From: DATFVA01 sp963747755
GTDB taxonomy: Bacteria > Bacteroidota > Ignavibacteria > Ignavibacteriales > Ignavibacteriaceae
Assembly (NCBI GenBank): GCA_963747755.1
Contig: CAVVGK010000014.1
Span: 1,240,001-1,304,000 of the forward strand
Direction of reading: 5' to 3'
Length of the DNA stretch: 64,000 nucleotides
Part shown: positions 36,044 to 46,300 of the stretch, piece after piece
Position numbering within the stretch: the first letter of the stretch is position 1
Layout: the number at the start of each line of letters is the position of its first letter
The notes under the pieces: model-generated
The model's database searches: none
Seen by the model: the letters and a program-made list of their open reading frames with translations, nothing else
What the model was told of the DNA's origin: nothing
Position numbers and translations under genes: made by a program

Positions 36044-36302
36044 CTATGCAATTTAGTTCAATAACTTTTGCTGATCAATAAAAATATGGCTTATAAGTTG
36101 ATATTTTAATTAGAAATTAAAGAATATTACGGGGATCACAGGTAAACAAACCAGGATTATTGGACGTTATTTTCCCGGTCATCTCTTATAAATGAGTGTT
36201 ATTCAGATTTTATCGGATCACATTATAAAAAAAATGAACTATATTATCGCACCGATTTTGTTAGCAGAAGAAGAAAAAGAAGTTATTTGTTCAGGCTGAA
36301 GT

Positions 36303-37193
36303 TTAAACATTATCAATGCTGCAGTTGGCTCCCTGTGCGTCTTTTTCAACCTGGATGGTTGAGTGGCCAATTCCGAATTTTCTCTGCAGATCACTGCATA
36401 TTTCCTTCAGGAAGTAATCGTTCGGGTTTGCATCGGGTATTACAAGATGGACTGTAAGTGCTGTCTCTGTTGTGCTCATAGCCCAGATATGTAGATCATG
36501 TATTTCGGCTACGCCACGGATTTCCTTAAGATGTTCTTCAACTTCTTTTAGACTTATACCTTTTGGTACTGCATCGACTGACATAAGAAATGAATCCCTA
36601 AGCAGGTCCCATGTGCCTATTGTAATTACTAAAACAATAACCAGACTGATGATCGGATCCAGCCAAAGCCATCCTGTTAAGGTAATGAGTAGACCCGCAG
36701 CCACAACACCTACTGATACCCCTGCATCTGCAGCCATATGAAGATAGGCTCCGCGGATATTAATATCTCTCTCTTTACCTTTTACGAACAGCCATGCTGT
36801 GACTGCATTGATGATGACACCGATTCCGGCAACGACCATCATAGTTGTCCCCTGTACCTGTTCCGGGTTGATTAGCCTCCTTATAGCTTCAATAGAGATC
36901 GCTCCTACTGCAATTAAAAGGATTAGTGCATTGAATAATGCTGCAAGTATCGTCGATTTTCTTAGCCCATAAGTACGTTCCTTGGTAGGAAGGGTTTTTG
37001 CCAGAAATGTGGCTCCCCAGGCTAAAAGCAGCCCAAGTACATCGCTCAGGTTATGCCCTGCGTCTGCAATAAGAGCCATGGAACTGATCAGGAGTCCGTA
37101 GACAACTTCTACAGCTATATAGATGACATTTAATGCTATGCCGAAAGCAAATGCTTTATTATGGTTGTCCGTGTTTTTATGTGTATGTGCCAT
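36303..37193 (-). CDS. Cation diffusion facilitator (zinc exporter, CzcD-like)
   Basis: Six-helix inner-membrane H+/metal antiporter of the CDF family, probably exporting Zn2+ (Co2+/Cd2+ possible). The metal site in helix 2 is DAGHNLSD (Asp44, His47, Asp51), and the matching site in helix 5 is HMAADAG. A short His-rich start (MAHTHKNTDNH) and the cytoplasmic C-terminal domain (IHDLHIWAMSTTE) are present. At 296 aa it is complete. It is divergent from the YhcH gene. Confidence 0.93.
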   Translation of the reverse strand: MAHTHKNTDNHNKAFAFGIALNVIYIAVEVVYGLLISSMALIADAGHNLSDVLGLLLAWGATFLAKTLPTKERTYGLRKSTILAALFNALILLIAVGAISIEAIRRLINPEQVQGTTMMVVAGIGVIINAVTAWLFVKGKERDINIRGAYLHMAADAGVSVGVVAAGLLITLTGWLWLDPIISLVIVLVITIGTWDLLRDSFLMSVDAVPKGISLKEVEEHLKEIRGVAEIHDLHIWAMSTTETALTVHLVIPDANPNDYFLKEICSDLQRKFGIGHSTIQVEKDAQGANCSIDNV

Positions 37194-37330
37194 ATAGTAA
37201 TAAAGAAAAATACAGAATTAAAGTAATAAACTTTTCAAAAAGATTAATGATTTTATTCACGCTGATCAGTGTTAATGGATTATTTTTTCGGTATATATAT
37301 GGTGAATTTTTATTTATTAATGGGGGAATT

Positions 37331-37804
37331 ATGATTCTTGATAAAGTTGAAAATGTTCTGCTCTATGCTGATATGCATCCCTCAATAGTCCGGGCATTGG
37401 AGTACCTCCGGAAAACCGACTTCGCAAAGCTTCCAAATGGCAAATACGAACTTGCCGGCACTGATCTTTTTTCAATTGTAAACGATTATATCACTAAAGA
37501 TCTGGAGGACTGCCGCCTTGAGGCACATCGGAAATATATTGATATTCATTATATGGCCGGAGGCTCAGAAATTATCGGGTTTTCTCTGTTCAACGACCAG
37601 GAACCCGCAACAGAATATGATGAAGCCAATGATTTTATTCTTTACTGCGGTGAAAAGAATTACATAAAGATTGAAGAAAAGATGTTCGCGATCTTTTTTC
37701 CTTCTGATCTTCATATGCCGGGTTTAATAGTCGAAAAACCTGCAAGGGTGAAAAAAGTGGTCGTGAAGGTTAGAGTGCCTGAGATAAATTTTTCACAGGT
37801 ATAG
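37331..37804 (+). CDS. YhcH/YjgK/YiaL family protein
   Basis: DUF386 beta-barrel protein; characterised relatives act on sialic-acid or sugar anomers. The core CRLEAHRKYIDIHYMAGGSE and the C-terminal FAIFFPSDLHMPGL with its metal-binding His/Asp residues are seen. The open frame extends upstream to 37133, but that part overlaps the divergent transporter gene and looks non-coding; the ATG at 37331 follows GGGGGA and begins MILDKVENV, the family start. About 157 aa. No sugar genes nearby, so the substrate is unknown. Confidence 0.88.
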   Translation: MILDKVENVLLYADMHPSIVRALEYLRKTDFAKLPNGKYELAGTDLFSIVNDYITKDLEDCRLEAHRKYIDIHYMAGGSEIIGFSLFNDQEPATEYDEANDFILYCGEKNYIKIEEKMFAIFFPSDLHMPGLIVEKPARVKKVVVKVRVPEINFSQV

Positions 37805-38132
37805 AATAGCTCAGAGTCGGCAGGTGTTGAAATTTTTTATACATACCGGAATCCTCCTTAAAGACATATAATTAATCCGTGGAAATTATGGACATTTCTC
37901 GTAAAAATAATTGCTAGTATTTACTTTTAATAATCAATTGACGATTTTAAAGAATCAGAGATTCTTAATGTTCTTATTAAAAAAGCATACTTATTACTAA
38001 TCGGAGCAGGTCTTAGCAGCTTTTTAACTATTCTAAGACACTTTCATTCTGTATTCAGTATTAAGCGATAATAATCCGGATCCTCAATCGGTTCCCTGCC
38101 GTTTGAAGGTCCATAAATGCGGGAGAATTTAG
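37805..38132. other. Gene-free gap upstream of the T9SS peptidase
   Basis: 328 bp, AT-rich, with no open frame of note. It probably holds the promoter and leader of the peptidase gene, whose GTG start at 38133 follows GGGAGAA. The stretch AGAATCAGAGATTCTTA (near 37951) is a small hairpin of unknown meaning. Confidence 0.4.
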
Positions 38133-41100
38133 GTGGAGAAAACTAATACCTTTCTTAAGTGTTTGCTTTCGGGTTTGCTGCCATTCATTCTTGTAATTTT
38201 ACTGCCGTTCCAGGTAAACTCACAAACTATTTCCTATACCGACAGCTGGCATGATGCAGGGATTTCCCTTGCTGGTGCTTCTACGATGGGTGTAGAGATC
38301 AATTATTCAACTATAAATTTCCAGTTGGAGGATATAGACATAAACGGCTCTGTCATGAAAAAAGTTGTTCTTCCCGGAGTTTTTCTTCCGAATAATGAAG
38401 GCGCTCCTGATCTTCCAGGAATGAGCAGGTATATTGCTGTTCCTCAGGGCGCCCAGGTTTCCTTCAGTATTTCAGCATCCAGAACAGAGACTTTTACAAA
38501 TGTCGATGTTTCACCGGCCCCAAGGATACCTCTTGATACCGATACTGGCCCCTTGAAGTATAAGGCCAATACATCCCTTTACGGAAATAATTCATTATAT
38601 CCAGAAAATCCTGTCATGCTTTCTGAACCTATGAAAGTACGGGGTATGGATGCAAGAATAATAGGAATTACTCCTTTCCAATATAACCCTGTTACAAAAG
38701 AATTAATCGTCTATAGAGATCTGAAGGTAAAGGTTTCCTTTACAGGCGGCAATGGACATTTCGGCGATAACAGGCTCCGGAATCGCTGGTGGGATCCTAT
38801 TCTGAAAAATCTTTTCCTCAATAGTGAGGTGATTCCTGTTGTAAATTATAAGCATGAATCGGATTCAAGAACGTCGGATTTTGAATACCTTATTATTAGC
38901 CCCGATAACCCGGTTTTCCTTGCATGGGCTGATTCTATAAAGAACTGGCGATCCCTGCAGGGAATAAGGACAGGAATTGTTACACTGACAGAGATAGGTG
39001 GAAATAATAGTACACTCATACAAAACTATATCGATAATGCCTATAATACCTGGGATATTCCCCCGGTTGCTGTATTATTCCTTGGTGATTACAGCACTGG
39101 CGCTGCCACTGGAAATGGTATCATTGCTCCAGTCTGGGATAACTATTGTAAAGCTGATAATATTTATGCCGACGTGGATGAAGATGAACTTCCGGATATT
39201 ACCGTTGCCCGCCTCACGGCTGAGACTGAGGGTCACCTCGAAATATTAATTCATAAATTTATGAATTATGAACAGCAGCCTCCGGTTAATCCCGGTTTTT
39301 ACCAGAACCCTATTTCTGCTGGTGGATGGCAGTCTGACAGATGGTTTATACTTTGCGCGGATGTATGCTATGGCTTCTGGGAACATGGGCTGATGAAAAC
39401 TCCTAAGAGAGAATATGCTGGAACAAGCGGACCTCCGGCTTACTGGTCGACTAATCCTAATACGGGTACAGTTGTGAATTATTTCGGTCCTAATGGTCTT
39501 GGTTATATTCCCCAGGTTCCTTCGCATCTAACCGACTGGGGAGGCAGTGCTGCAAGGATAAACAATGATATAAATGCCGGCGCCTCTATTATTATTCACC
39601 GGGATCATGGCGATTGGAATGGGTGGTCTTCACCTTCTTATACTGTAGGCAACCTTTCGGGATTAAATAATGATGACCTCACGTTCTTCTTTTCAGTTAA
39701 CTGTCTGACCGGTAAATATGATAACTCACCGGAAAGCTTCTGCGAGGCGCTTACAAGATATCCGCATCGCGCGCTGGCTGCTTTGGGAGCCAGTGAGGTA
39801 TCGTACTCATTCGTGAATGATGCATATGTTTGGGGAATGTGGGATTATATGTGGCCTGATTTTGATCCTGGCTACGGCGTCAGCGGTCCTGATCTGATTT
39901 ACCCGGCTTTTGCAAACTCCTATGGAAAATACTACCTTGAAGCGTCAAGCTGGCCTTACAATCCAGGTGATAAGAATACTGTATATTATTTATTCCATCT
40001 GTTCGGGGATGCCTTTACAACCGTATACACCGAAATGCCGCAGAATCTGAATGTTGTCCATAATCCTGTAATGGTAACTGGAGTTCCGACATTCGATGTA
40101 TCTGCAGATGCAAATTCTCTTATTGCTCTTACATTAAATGGTGAGATTTTAGGAGTTGCTGAAGGCACAGGATCAACAGTATCTATCGATATACCTGTGA
40201 TTACTCCAGGTAATGTAGTTACTCTCACGGTAACAAAACAAAACTACTACAGGTATTCTGCCCAAATCCAGGTTGTGCCTGCTGCAGGCGCTTATGTTGT
40301 TGTCGACAGCTGTGTCGTAAATGATGCTTCCGGAAATGGTGATGGACTTATTGATTATGCTGAATCTCCGCTTCTGTCATTAAGAGCCTATAATGTCGGT
40401 GTATCTGATGCAACTAACGTGACGATTAATATTCATTCAGATGACGAATTCGTTAATATAACCGACTCAACGCAATTCTATGGAAATGTGCCGGCCGGCG
40501 GTACAGTTACAATCACTGATGGTTATACAATCGAGGTTGCTGCTGAAATTCCGGATTTGCATAGCATACCTTTCTCAGTAACAGCTAATGACGGCGCAAA
40601 TATCTGGATAAGCAATTTCAGTCTTAGGGCTCACTCTCCGGTATTAACTCTTGGATCTTTTACAATTTCGGATCCGGGAGGAAATAATAACGGTAAGCTG
40701 GACCCCGGAGAAACTGCTGATGTCTCAATTGAATTAAATAATGAAGGCTCTTCGGGTGCTGTTTCAGTTTTCGGTGAGCTTACATCGGCTGACCCGAATG
40801 TAGTGATAAATACTTCCACGCAGGCCTATGGAAATATGGGAGCTGGCAGCACCGTTATCAAAACGTTTAGTGTTAGTGCAGATGAAAATACACCTGCAGG
40901 TCATCCTGCAGAATTTGTTGTTAATATTACAGCCAGTCCGGGACTAAGTGCACAAGGTTCATTCATTATAGTAATAGGACAGGTTCCTGTGCTTGTTCTC
41001 TGCCTGGATGAAAATCATAATTCAAGTCCTGCCATAATGGCCTGTTTTGATAATTATGCTATTAGTTACGATTATATGACCACATTCCCTACCGACCTCA

Positions 41101-42152
41101 GCCTTTATCGATCGATATTCGTCTGCCTCGGTATATATAGTTCAAATTATGTGTTAAGCAGTACTGAGGGGCAAATGCTCGCTAATTTCCTCAATGCAGG
41201 CGGTATGATATATATGGAAGGTGGAGATACCTGGTATTATGATCCTTCCACGGCTGTTCATCCTATGTTTCATATCAATGGGACGATCGACGGTACAAGT
41301 GATTTGGGAACTGTGCAAGGTGTAGCTGGAACTTTCACTGAAGGTATGAGCTTCTCATATGTAGGTGATAACAACTATATTGATCATCTCACGGCAGTCT
41401 CCCCAGCCCAGGTAATCTTTAACAACGCGAGCCCTGCTTATGGCTGTGGGGTTGCTTACGACGCTGTAACCTATAAAACTATCGGAACGTCGTTCGAGTT
41501 CGGCGGATTGGCCGACGGAACTTCAATGTCGTCCAAAGATGAATTGATGGCAGAGATTATTGATTTCTTTGACTTGGACCCGATTCCGGTTGAACTCACA
41601 TCTTTCGACGCTGATGTTGATGAAAACGGCATTACCCTTAAGTGGGAAACAGCAACAGAATCTAATAATCTCGGCTTTGATATAGAGAGAAGCACAAATA
41701 ATATCCGGTTTGATAAAATCGGGTCTGTCCAAGGAAAAGGGACAACATCGGAAGTCCAGCAGTACTCCTATAAAGATGCCGACATTACAACTGGAAAGGG
41801 TAAAGCATACTACAGGCTGAAACAGGTCGACTTTGACGGAACATCGAGTTATTCAGAAGTTATTGAAGTTGACTATTCTATTATACCCGTTGAATTCAGC
41901 TTATCACAAAACTATCCGAATCCATTCAACCCGACCACAACTATAAAATTCGGTGTACCTAAAGAAGTTAAGGTTGTGCTGAAGGTTTATGATATTCTTG
42001 GTAAAGAAGTTGCTACGATAGTAAATCAGAAAATGGAGCCGGGATATTATAAGTATGAGTGGGGTGGAACGGCTTTTGCAAGCGGTGTTTATTTCTACAG
42101 ACTTGATGCGGGAAGCTTTGTGAAAATTAAAAAGATGGTCCTGATCAAGTAA
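38133..42152 (+). CDS. Secreted peptidase C25 (gingipain-like) with T9SS sorting domain
   Basis: A 1339-aa exported protein: signal peptide (1-30), a gingipain-type propeptide and N-terminal domain, then a C25 catalytic domain with the His in IIIHRDHGDWNG (about 489-493) and the Cys in FSVNCLTG (about 523), the spacing seen in gingipains. After this come beta-sandwich/CARDB-like repeats (about 730-960), a further domain (IFVCLGIYSSN...), and a C-terminal type A sorting domain (NYPNPFNPTTTIKFG ... GVYFYRLDAG). The last domain sends proteins through the type IX system to the cell surface. A strong terminator follows, so it is a single-gene unit. Confidence 0.88.
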   Translation: MEKTNTFLKCLLSGLLPFILVILLPFQVNSQTISYTDSWHDAGISLAGASTMGVEINYSTINFQLEDIDINGSVMKKVVLPGVFLPNNEGAPDLPGMSRYIAVPQGAQVSFSISASRTETFTNVDVSPAPRIPLDTDTGPLKYKANTSLYGNNSLYPENPVMLSEPMKVRGMDARIIGITPFQYNPVTKELIVYRDLKVKVSFTGGNGHFGDNRLRNRWWDPILKNLFLNSEVIPVVNYKHESDSRTSDFEYLIISPDNPVFLAWADSIKNWRSLQGIRTGIVTLTEIGGNNSTLIQNYIDNAYNTWDIPPVAVLFLGDYSTGAATGNGIIAPVWDNYCKADNIYADVDEDELPDITVARLTAETEGHLEILIHKFMNYEQQPPVNPGFYQNPISAGGWQSDRWFILCADVCYGFWEHGLMKTPKREYAGTSGPPAYWSTNPNTGTVVNYFGPNGLGYIPQVPSHLTDWGGSAARINNDINAGASIIIHRDHGDWNGWSSPSYTVGNLSGLNNDDLTFFFSVNCLTGKYDNSPESFCEALTRYPHRALAALGASEVSYSFVNDAYVWGMWDYMWPDFDPGYGVSGPDLIYPAFANSYGKYYLEASSWPYNPGDKNTVYYLFHLFGDAFTTVYTEMPQNLNVVHNPVMVTGVPTFDVSADANSLIALTLNGEILGVAEGTGSTVSIDIPVITPGNVVTLTVTKQNYYRYSAQIQVVPAAGAYVVVDSCVVNDASGNGDGLIDYAESPLLSLRAYNVGVSDATNVTINIHSDDEFVNITDSTQFYGNVPAGGTVTITDGYTIEVAAEIPDLHSIPFSVTANDGANIWISNFSLRAHSPVLTLGSFTISDPGGNNNGKLDPGETADVSIELNNEGSSGAVSVFGELTSADPNVVINTSTQAYGNMGAGSTVIKTFSVSADENTPAGHPAEFVVNITASPGLSAQGSFIIVIGQVPVLVLCLDENHNSSPAIMACFDNYAISYDYMTTFPTDLSLYRSIFVCLGIYSSNYVLSSTEGQMLANFLNAGGMIYMEGGDTWYYDPSTAVHPMFHINGTIDGTSDLGTVQGVAGTFTEGMSFSYVGDNNYIDHLTAVSPAQVIFNNASPAYGCGVAYDAVTYKTIGTSFEFGGLADGTSMSSKDELMAEIIDFFDLDPIPVELTSFDADVDENGITLKWETATESNNLGFDIERSTNNIRFDKIGSVQGKGTTSEVQQYSYKDADITTGKGKAYYRLKQVDFDGTSSYSEVIEVDYSIIPVEFSLSQNYPNPFNPTTTIKFGVPKEVKVVLKVYDILGKEVATIVNQKMEPGYYKYEWGGTAFASGVYFYRLDAGSFVKIKKMVLIK

Positions 42153-42178
42153 TTTTTGATAGAGTACATTGGGATATT

Positions 42179-42210
42179 AAAGCGGTCCTTTCAAAAAGAC
42201 CGCTTTTTTT
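42179..42210 (+). terminator. Rho-independent terminator of the T9SS peptidase gene
   Basis: Perfect nine-base stem AAAGCGGTC / GACCGCTTT with a ten-base loop, followed by a T run, 27 bp past the stop codon. Confidence 0.92.
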
Positions 42211-42358
42211 ATTATCGGAGATTCTTGCCTAAATCTATCCTGGTAAAGGATAAAAAAATAAGGACTTATAGCAGATTTTTCTAACGGAATGAAAAATGTG
42301 ATTAATGTCGGAATAAATAAATGATAATTTCTATATGTTTGTTCCAAGCACAACACTC

Positions 42359-42398
42359 AAAGTGGAATGAATAACCAAGATTTTCATTCCACTTTTTT
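42359..42398 (+). terminator. Second hairpin with T run before the kinase gene's 3' end
   Basis: Stem AAAGTGGAATGA / TCATTCCACTTT with a 13-base loop, then TTTT on the plus strand. It lies four bases beyond the stop of the convergent kinase gene; for that minus-strand gene the stem would not be followed by T. Confidence 0.65.
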
Positions 42399-42402
42399 CA
42401 TT

Positions 42403-45400
42403 TTAAATTGATCCGGACTCCTCTTTTACCATAAGTTTTCCAGCCATCTCAATAGCTTTTATAATTTCATCGATTTTGAACGGTTTAGTTATATAATTAT
42501 CCATTCCGGCTTCATAACATTTCTCTCTTCCCTCTGTTGTTGCGTCAGCTGTTAACGCTACTATCAACGGCCTCTTTTCTCCGTATTTTGAGATTATTTG
42601 CTTTGCCGCGGCTAAACCGTCAAGTTCCGGCATCTGTATATCCATAAAAATCAGGTCGTAGGCTTTGTTTTTTAGCGACTCAAGTACAAATTTACCATTA
42701 CAAACTGCATCGGCATTATAGCCTAATTTATTTAACAGATGTAATGCTACTTTCTGATTTACAAGGTTATCTTCAGCCAGCAAGATACTTAGAGGAATCT
42801 CATCAGACAACTTTTTGATTTTTTCAGGACTGGAATTCTTCGCGATAGGTTTTTCTTCAACGTTCTTGGCTTTGATATAGAATAAGAATTCTGAACCTTT
42901 ATTCAGCTCACTTTTGACTGATATCTCACCTTCCATAAGTCTGACCAACTTCTGTGAGATCGCTAATCCGAGCCCTGACCCCCCATAAATCCTTGTAGTT
43001 GAGGAATCGGCCTGACTAAATGAGTGAAAAATTTTGTCCATAAAGTTTTCCGGAATACCAATTCCGGAATCTTTAACCCTAAAGCTTATGGAATAATAAT
43101 CATCTTTATTTTCAAAAAGTGATACTTCTACCGAGACCCCTCCTTCACGGGTAAACTTTACTCCGTTGCTTATAAGGTTGATCAGAACCTGACGCAGTCT
43201 CGTAACATCCCCTCTGACTATTATCGGGACATTTTTATCTATTTCAAAAGTTAAGGAAATTCCCTTACGCAAAGCTTTGCCCGCATTCAGGTCGATTGCT
43301 TCTTCAACACAATGACGCAGATTAAATGGTATATTTTCTAATTCAACTTTTCCGGCTTCTATCTTCGAAAAGTCAAGTATATCATTAATAAGGTTAAGAA
43401 GAGAATCACCACTCAACTTGATTGTTTCAGCATATTCCACTTGTTCCTCATCCAGGTTGGTATCCAGAAGCAGCTCAGACATTCCGATAACCCCATTCAT
43501 AGGAGTACGTATTTCATGACTCATATTTGCGAGGAATTCACTCTTGGCTTTACTGGCTTTCTCTGCTGTTTCCTTGGCGGCTATTAATTCTTCTTCAACC
43601 TCTTTCCTGATATTTATTTCTTCTATAAGTTCATAACTTCTCTCCTCAACTTTCTGCTCCAGCAGAAGTTCATGTTTTTGTATCTGCATTACTCTGAATT
43701 TATAGATTGAATAAACAATCACCCCAAGGATAAGAACTATCAGTATGTAAAACCATACCGTTTGATAAAAATGCGGTTCAAGTTCAAACTGAACGGAAAC
43801 TTCCTTAGTATTGCCGTCATTATCAAAAGCTTTAACAACAAATGTATATTTTCCTGGAGGGATATTGGTGTAAAAAGCTTCTCTTCTCTTTCCTCCTTCT
43901 ACCCATTTTTTGTCAAATCCTTTCAGCATATAATTGTAATTCATTTTTTCCGGAGCCTTATAACTCAGTGCCGCAAAGTAAAATTCAAGATCGCCTTTCC
44001 CGGGAGATACTGTAAAAACTGAATCGGGATTAAAATATTCGCCGTTTATCTTCACCCTTTCGAGGACAAGAGGGATCCTTCTTATTTGTAGTCCAAATGC
44101 ATAAGGATCAAGCATCACGACACCTTTGACTGTAGGAAACCACAGCTTTCCATCTTTTGACTTTGTACAGGACGGAAAACCATTGTTGCATTCTGTTGTC
44201 ATCATCCCTTCGGCTGTTCCGAATATTGAGGGAAATAAGGTTTTCTTTTTATCTGTATCAATTGCATTAATGTCTCTTTTTCTTATCCTGATTAACCCTA
44301 TATTGGAGCTAAGCCATATATTCCCCAGATCATCATCAATAACCGCGTAAATTAATTTGGTGGGAAGTCCGTTCTTCTCAGTATATGAGTAAACCCTGCC
44401 GCTTCTAATTTTATATAATCCCTTCTCGGTTCCAACCCAGATATTATTCTCTGCGTCAGGGTAAAGTGACCAGATATCATCTGCACCCGGTTCTACCTGG
44501 AAAACTGAAGAAACACGGTTATCCTGAATTTCAAAGATACCTGAACCGTCACGCGTTCCAATCCACAATGCGCCTTCTCTGTCTTCGGTAATGGAAGAAA
44601 TAAATTCTCCATTCATTTTCGGATCCTCAAACCTTTGAAAAGAATCACCTGAAAATTTTACAAGTCCTCCTCCGTCGGCACCGATCCAGACTGTACCTTC
44701 CCTATCCTCATATATGGCCCAGATAGTATTACTAACAAGACCTTCCTCTGTGGTATAGTGAACAAAACGGCCTTTTACCTCCCGGTAAATCCCGGCTCCA
44801 TCAGTCCCGACCCATACTTCACCATTTCTCCGTCTTGTAACTGAAAGGATAATATTATAATCAAGTCCAATGCGCCCAAAAGAATTTGAGAACTTGTTTT
44901 TGTTGAACAGGTTTAGCCCTCTGCTGGTACAAATCCACAGATTTGCTTCAGAATCGGCATATACCGAATAGACATTATTATGACTTAATCCCTCGTTCGT
45001 TGTATATGTTGTTATTTCTCCGCTTGTAAATTTACTAATACCTCCGCCTCTTGTACCTGCCCAGATATTACCTTCGTAATCCTCAAACAAAGCGGATACA
45101 CTATTGCTGGGTAACCCATCCTGTTCATTAAACACATTGAATGAACCGCTGCTGTATTTTACCAATCCCCCGTCAGTTGCAATCCATAAACTCCCCTGTT
45201 CATCCTGGATAATCTTCCATATTATATTATCGGGCATACCTTCCTTTTCAGAATAGGTCTTAAAGGTTTTGCCGTCATATCTGATAACACCTACACCAGC
45301 TGCTCCAAACCACAGGTTACCGTTTTTGTCAGTCAGACTTGACATCGTGTAATCACCTATGTAACCGTCAGGTAATGAAACCGCCTTAATGCTGTTGTTC

Positions 45401-45993
45401 GTGATGCGAGTTAAATAATTTCCATCGGTGCCTGCCCATATTACGCCATTCCTGTCTTCAGTTATACTCCAGATATAATTTCCTGATAATCCGTCGGTGG
45501 TATCGATATTCTTGATTTTATTATTTGAGAGGATGGATATCCCTCCGCCGCCGGTTCCGATCCAGATTCTGCCTTTACTGTCTTCATAGAGCGACCAGAC
45601 TGCTTTATCAGCTAATCCCTGTTCTGTATTATAGTTTTTGAATACTCCACCTTGGAAGCTGACAAGTCCTCCCCCATTGGTACCGATCCACATAATGCCT
45701 TTGGTATCTGTCAGTAAGGCCCATATTTCGTTATTTTTAAGTGCTTTTGTATTTTTCGAATTAAATTCGATAAATTCTCTGCCGTCGAAACGAATGAGCC
45801 CTTCTCTGCTTCCCAGCCAGATAAAGCCGTCAGGGGTTTGGGTTATTGCGGTGATTGTATTTTGCGGTAGTCCGTTCTCAGTTTTCCAGCTTTGTCTGAC
45901 ATACTGATCAATATTTTTGATAGTACCTGATCCTGCAGTTATCAATGGTGAGAGAAGCAAATTTAATAATAGGATAAGCTTATATATATTCAT
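42403..45993 (-). CDS. Hybrid histidine kinase with two-component-regulator propeller
   Basis: A 1196-aa one-piece sensor. After a signal/anchor segment (1-20), residues about 30-650 form Reg_prop propeller blades (SLYEDSKGRIWIGTGGGG and many like it). A Y_Y_Y domain (about 690-755) precedes a membrane helix (about 757-777), then HisKA with the phospho-His in NMSHEIRTPMNG, a HATPase domain (DSGIGIP, GGSGLGLAIS), and a receiver domain with the phospho-Asp in DLIFMDIQMPELDG. Unlike classic HTCS regulators it lacks a C-terminal HTH, so it must signal onward through the receiver. Ligand unknown. It stands alone beside the T9SS peptidase. Confidence 0.92.
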   Translation of the reverse strand: MNIYKLILLLNLLLSPLITAGSGTIKNIDQYVRQSWKTENGLPQNTITAITQTPDGFIWLGSREGLIRFDGREFIEFNSKNTKALKNNEIWALLTDTKGIMWIGTNGGGLVSFQGGVFKNYNTEQGLADKAVWSLYEDSKGRIWIGTGGGGISILSNNKIKNIDTTDGLSGNYIWSITEDRNGVIWAGTDGNYLTRITNNSIKAVSLPDGYIGDYTMSSLTDKNGNLWFGAAGVGVIRYDGKTFKTYSEKEGMPDNIIWKIIQDEQGSLWIATDGGLVKYSSGSFNVFNEQDGLPSNSVSALFEDYEGNIWAGTRGGGISKFTSGEITTYTTNEGLSHNNVYSVYADSEANLWICTSRGLNLFNKNKFSNSFGRIGLDYNIILSVTRRRNGEVWVGTDGAGIYREVKGRFVHYTTEEGLVSNTIWAIYEDREGTVWIGADGGGLVKFSGDSFQRFEDPKMNGEFISSITEDREGALWIGTRDGSGIFEIQDNRVSSVFQVEPGADDIWSLYPDAENNIWVGTEKGLYKIRSGRVYSYTEKNGLPTKLIYAVIDDDLGNIWLSSNIGLIRIRKRDINAIDTDKKKTLFPSIFGTAEGMMTTECNNGFPSCTKSKDGKLWFPTVKGVVMLDPYAFGLQIRRIPLVLERVKINGEYFNPDSVFTVSPGKGDLEFYFAALSYKAPEKMNYNYMLKGFDKKWVEGGKRREAFYTNIPPGKYTFVVKAFDNDGNTKEVSVQFELEPHFYQTVWFYILIVLILGVIVYSIYKFRVMQIQKHELLLEQKVEERSYELIEEINIRKEVEEELIAAKETAEKASKAKSEFLANMSHEIRTPMNGVIGMSELLLDTNLDEEQVEYAETIKLSGDSLLNLINDILDFSKIEAGKVELENIPFNLRHCVEEAIDLNAGKALRKGISLTFEIDKNVPIIVRGDVTRLRQVLINLISNGVKFTREGGVSVEVSLFENKDDYYSISFRVKDSGIGIPENFMDKIFHSFSQADSSTTRIYGGSGLGLAISQKLVRLMEGEISVKSELNKGSEFLFYIKAKNVEEKPIAKNSSPEKIKKLSDEIPLSILLAEDNLVNQKVALHLLNKLGYNADAVCNGKFVLESLKNKAYDLIFMDIQMPELDGLAAAKQIISKYGEKRPLIVALTADATTEGREKCYEAGMDNYITKPFKIDEIIKAIEMAGKLMVKEESGSI

Positions 45994-46242
45994 TAGTTGT
46001 ATAGTTCTTTTCGGGGTTTGGAAGACAGCATTTACAGCTAATTTATTCTTCGTTATGGTATCTAATCGTTAAAGGAAATTAACCTGATAAATTACACCAG
46101 CTATTCTAAACAATTATTGTTCCATCAAAAATATAGAGGATTCTTTCGATTTTTAATGTATTTTTATTGTTTAATGAAATATTAGCACTATTTAGGTAAA
46201 AAATGACCTAATCCGGTGGATGCCCCTCCCTTTTATTACATA

Positions 46243-46274
46243 AAAAAAGGACTTACCCTCAGTAGTCCTTTTTT
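46243..46274. terminator. Bidirectional terminator hairpin
   Basis: Stem AAAAAAGGACT / AGTCCTTTTTT with a ten-base loop has T runs on both strands. It is best read as the terminator of the minus-strand gene at 46301. The rest of the 307 bp gap from 45994 to 46300 shows no gene. Confidence 0.8.
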
Positions 46275-46300
46275 AATATGTACCCTGGTTTTAGTGAAAT

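Noticed and set aside
37133..37330. Upstream extension of the YhcH frame
   Set aside because: It overlaps the divergent transporter gene and encodes no family sequence; the start at 37331 has a ribosome site.
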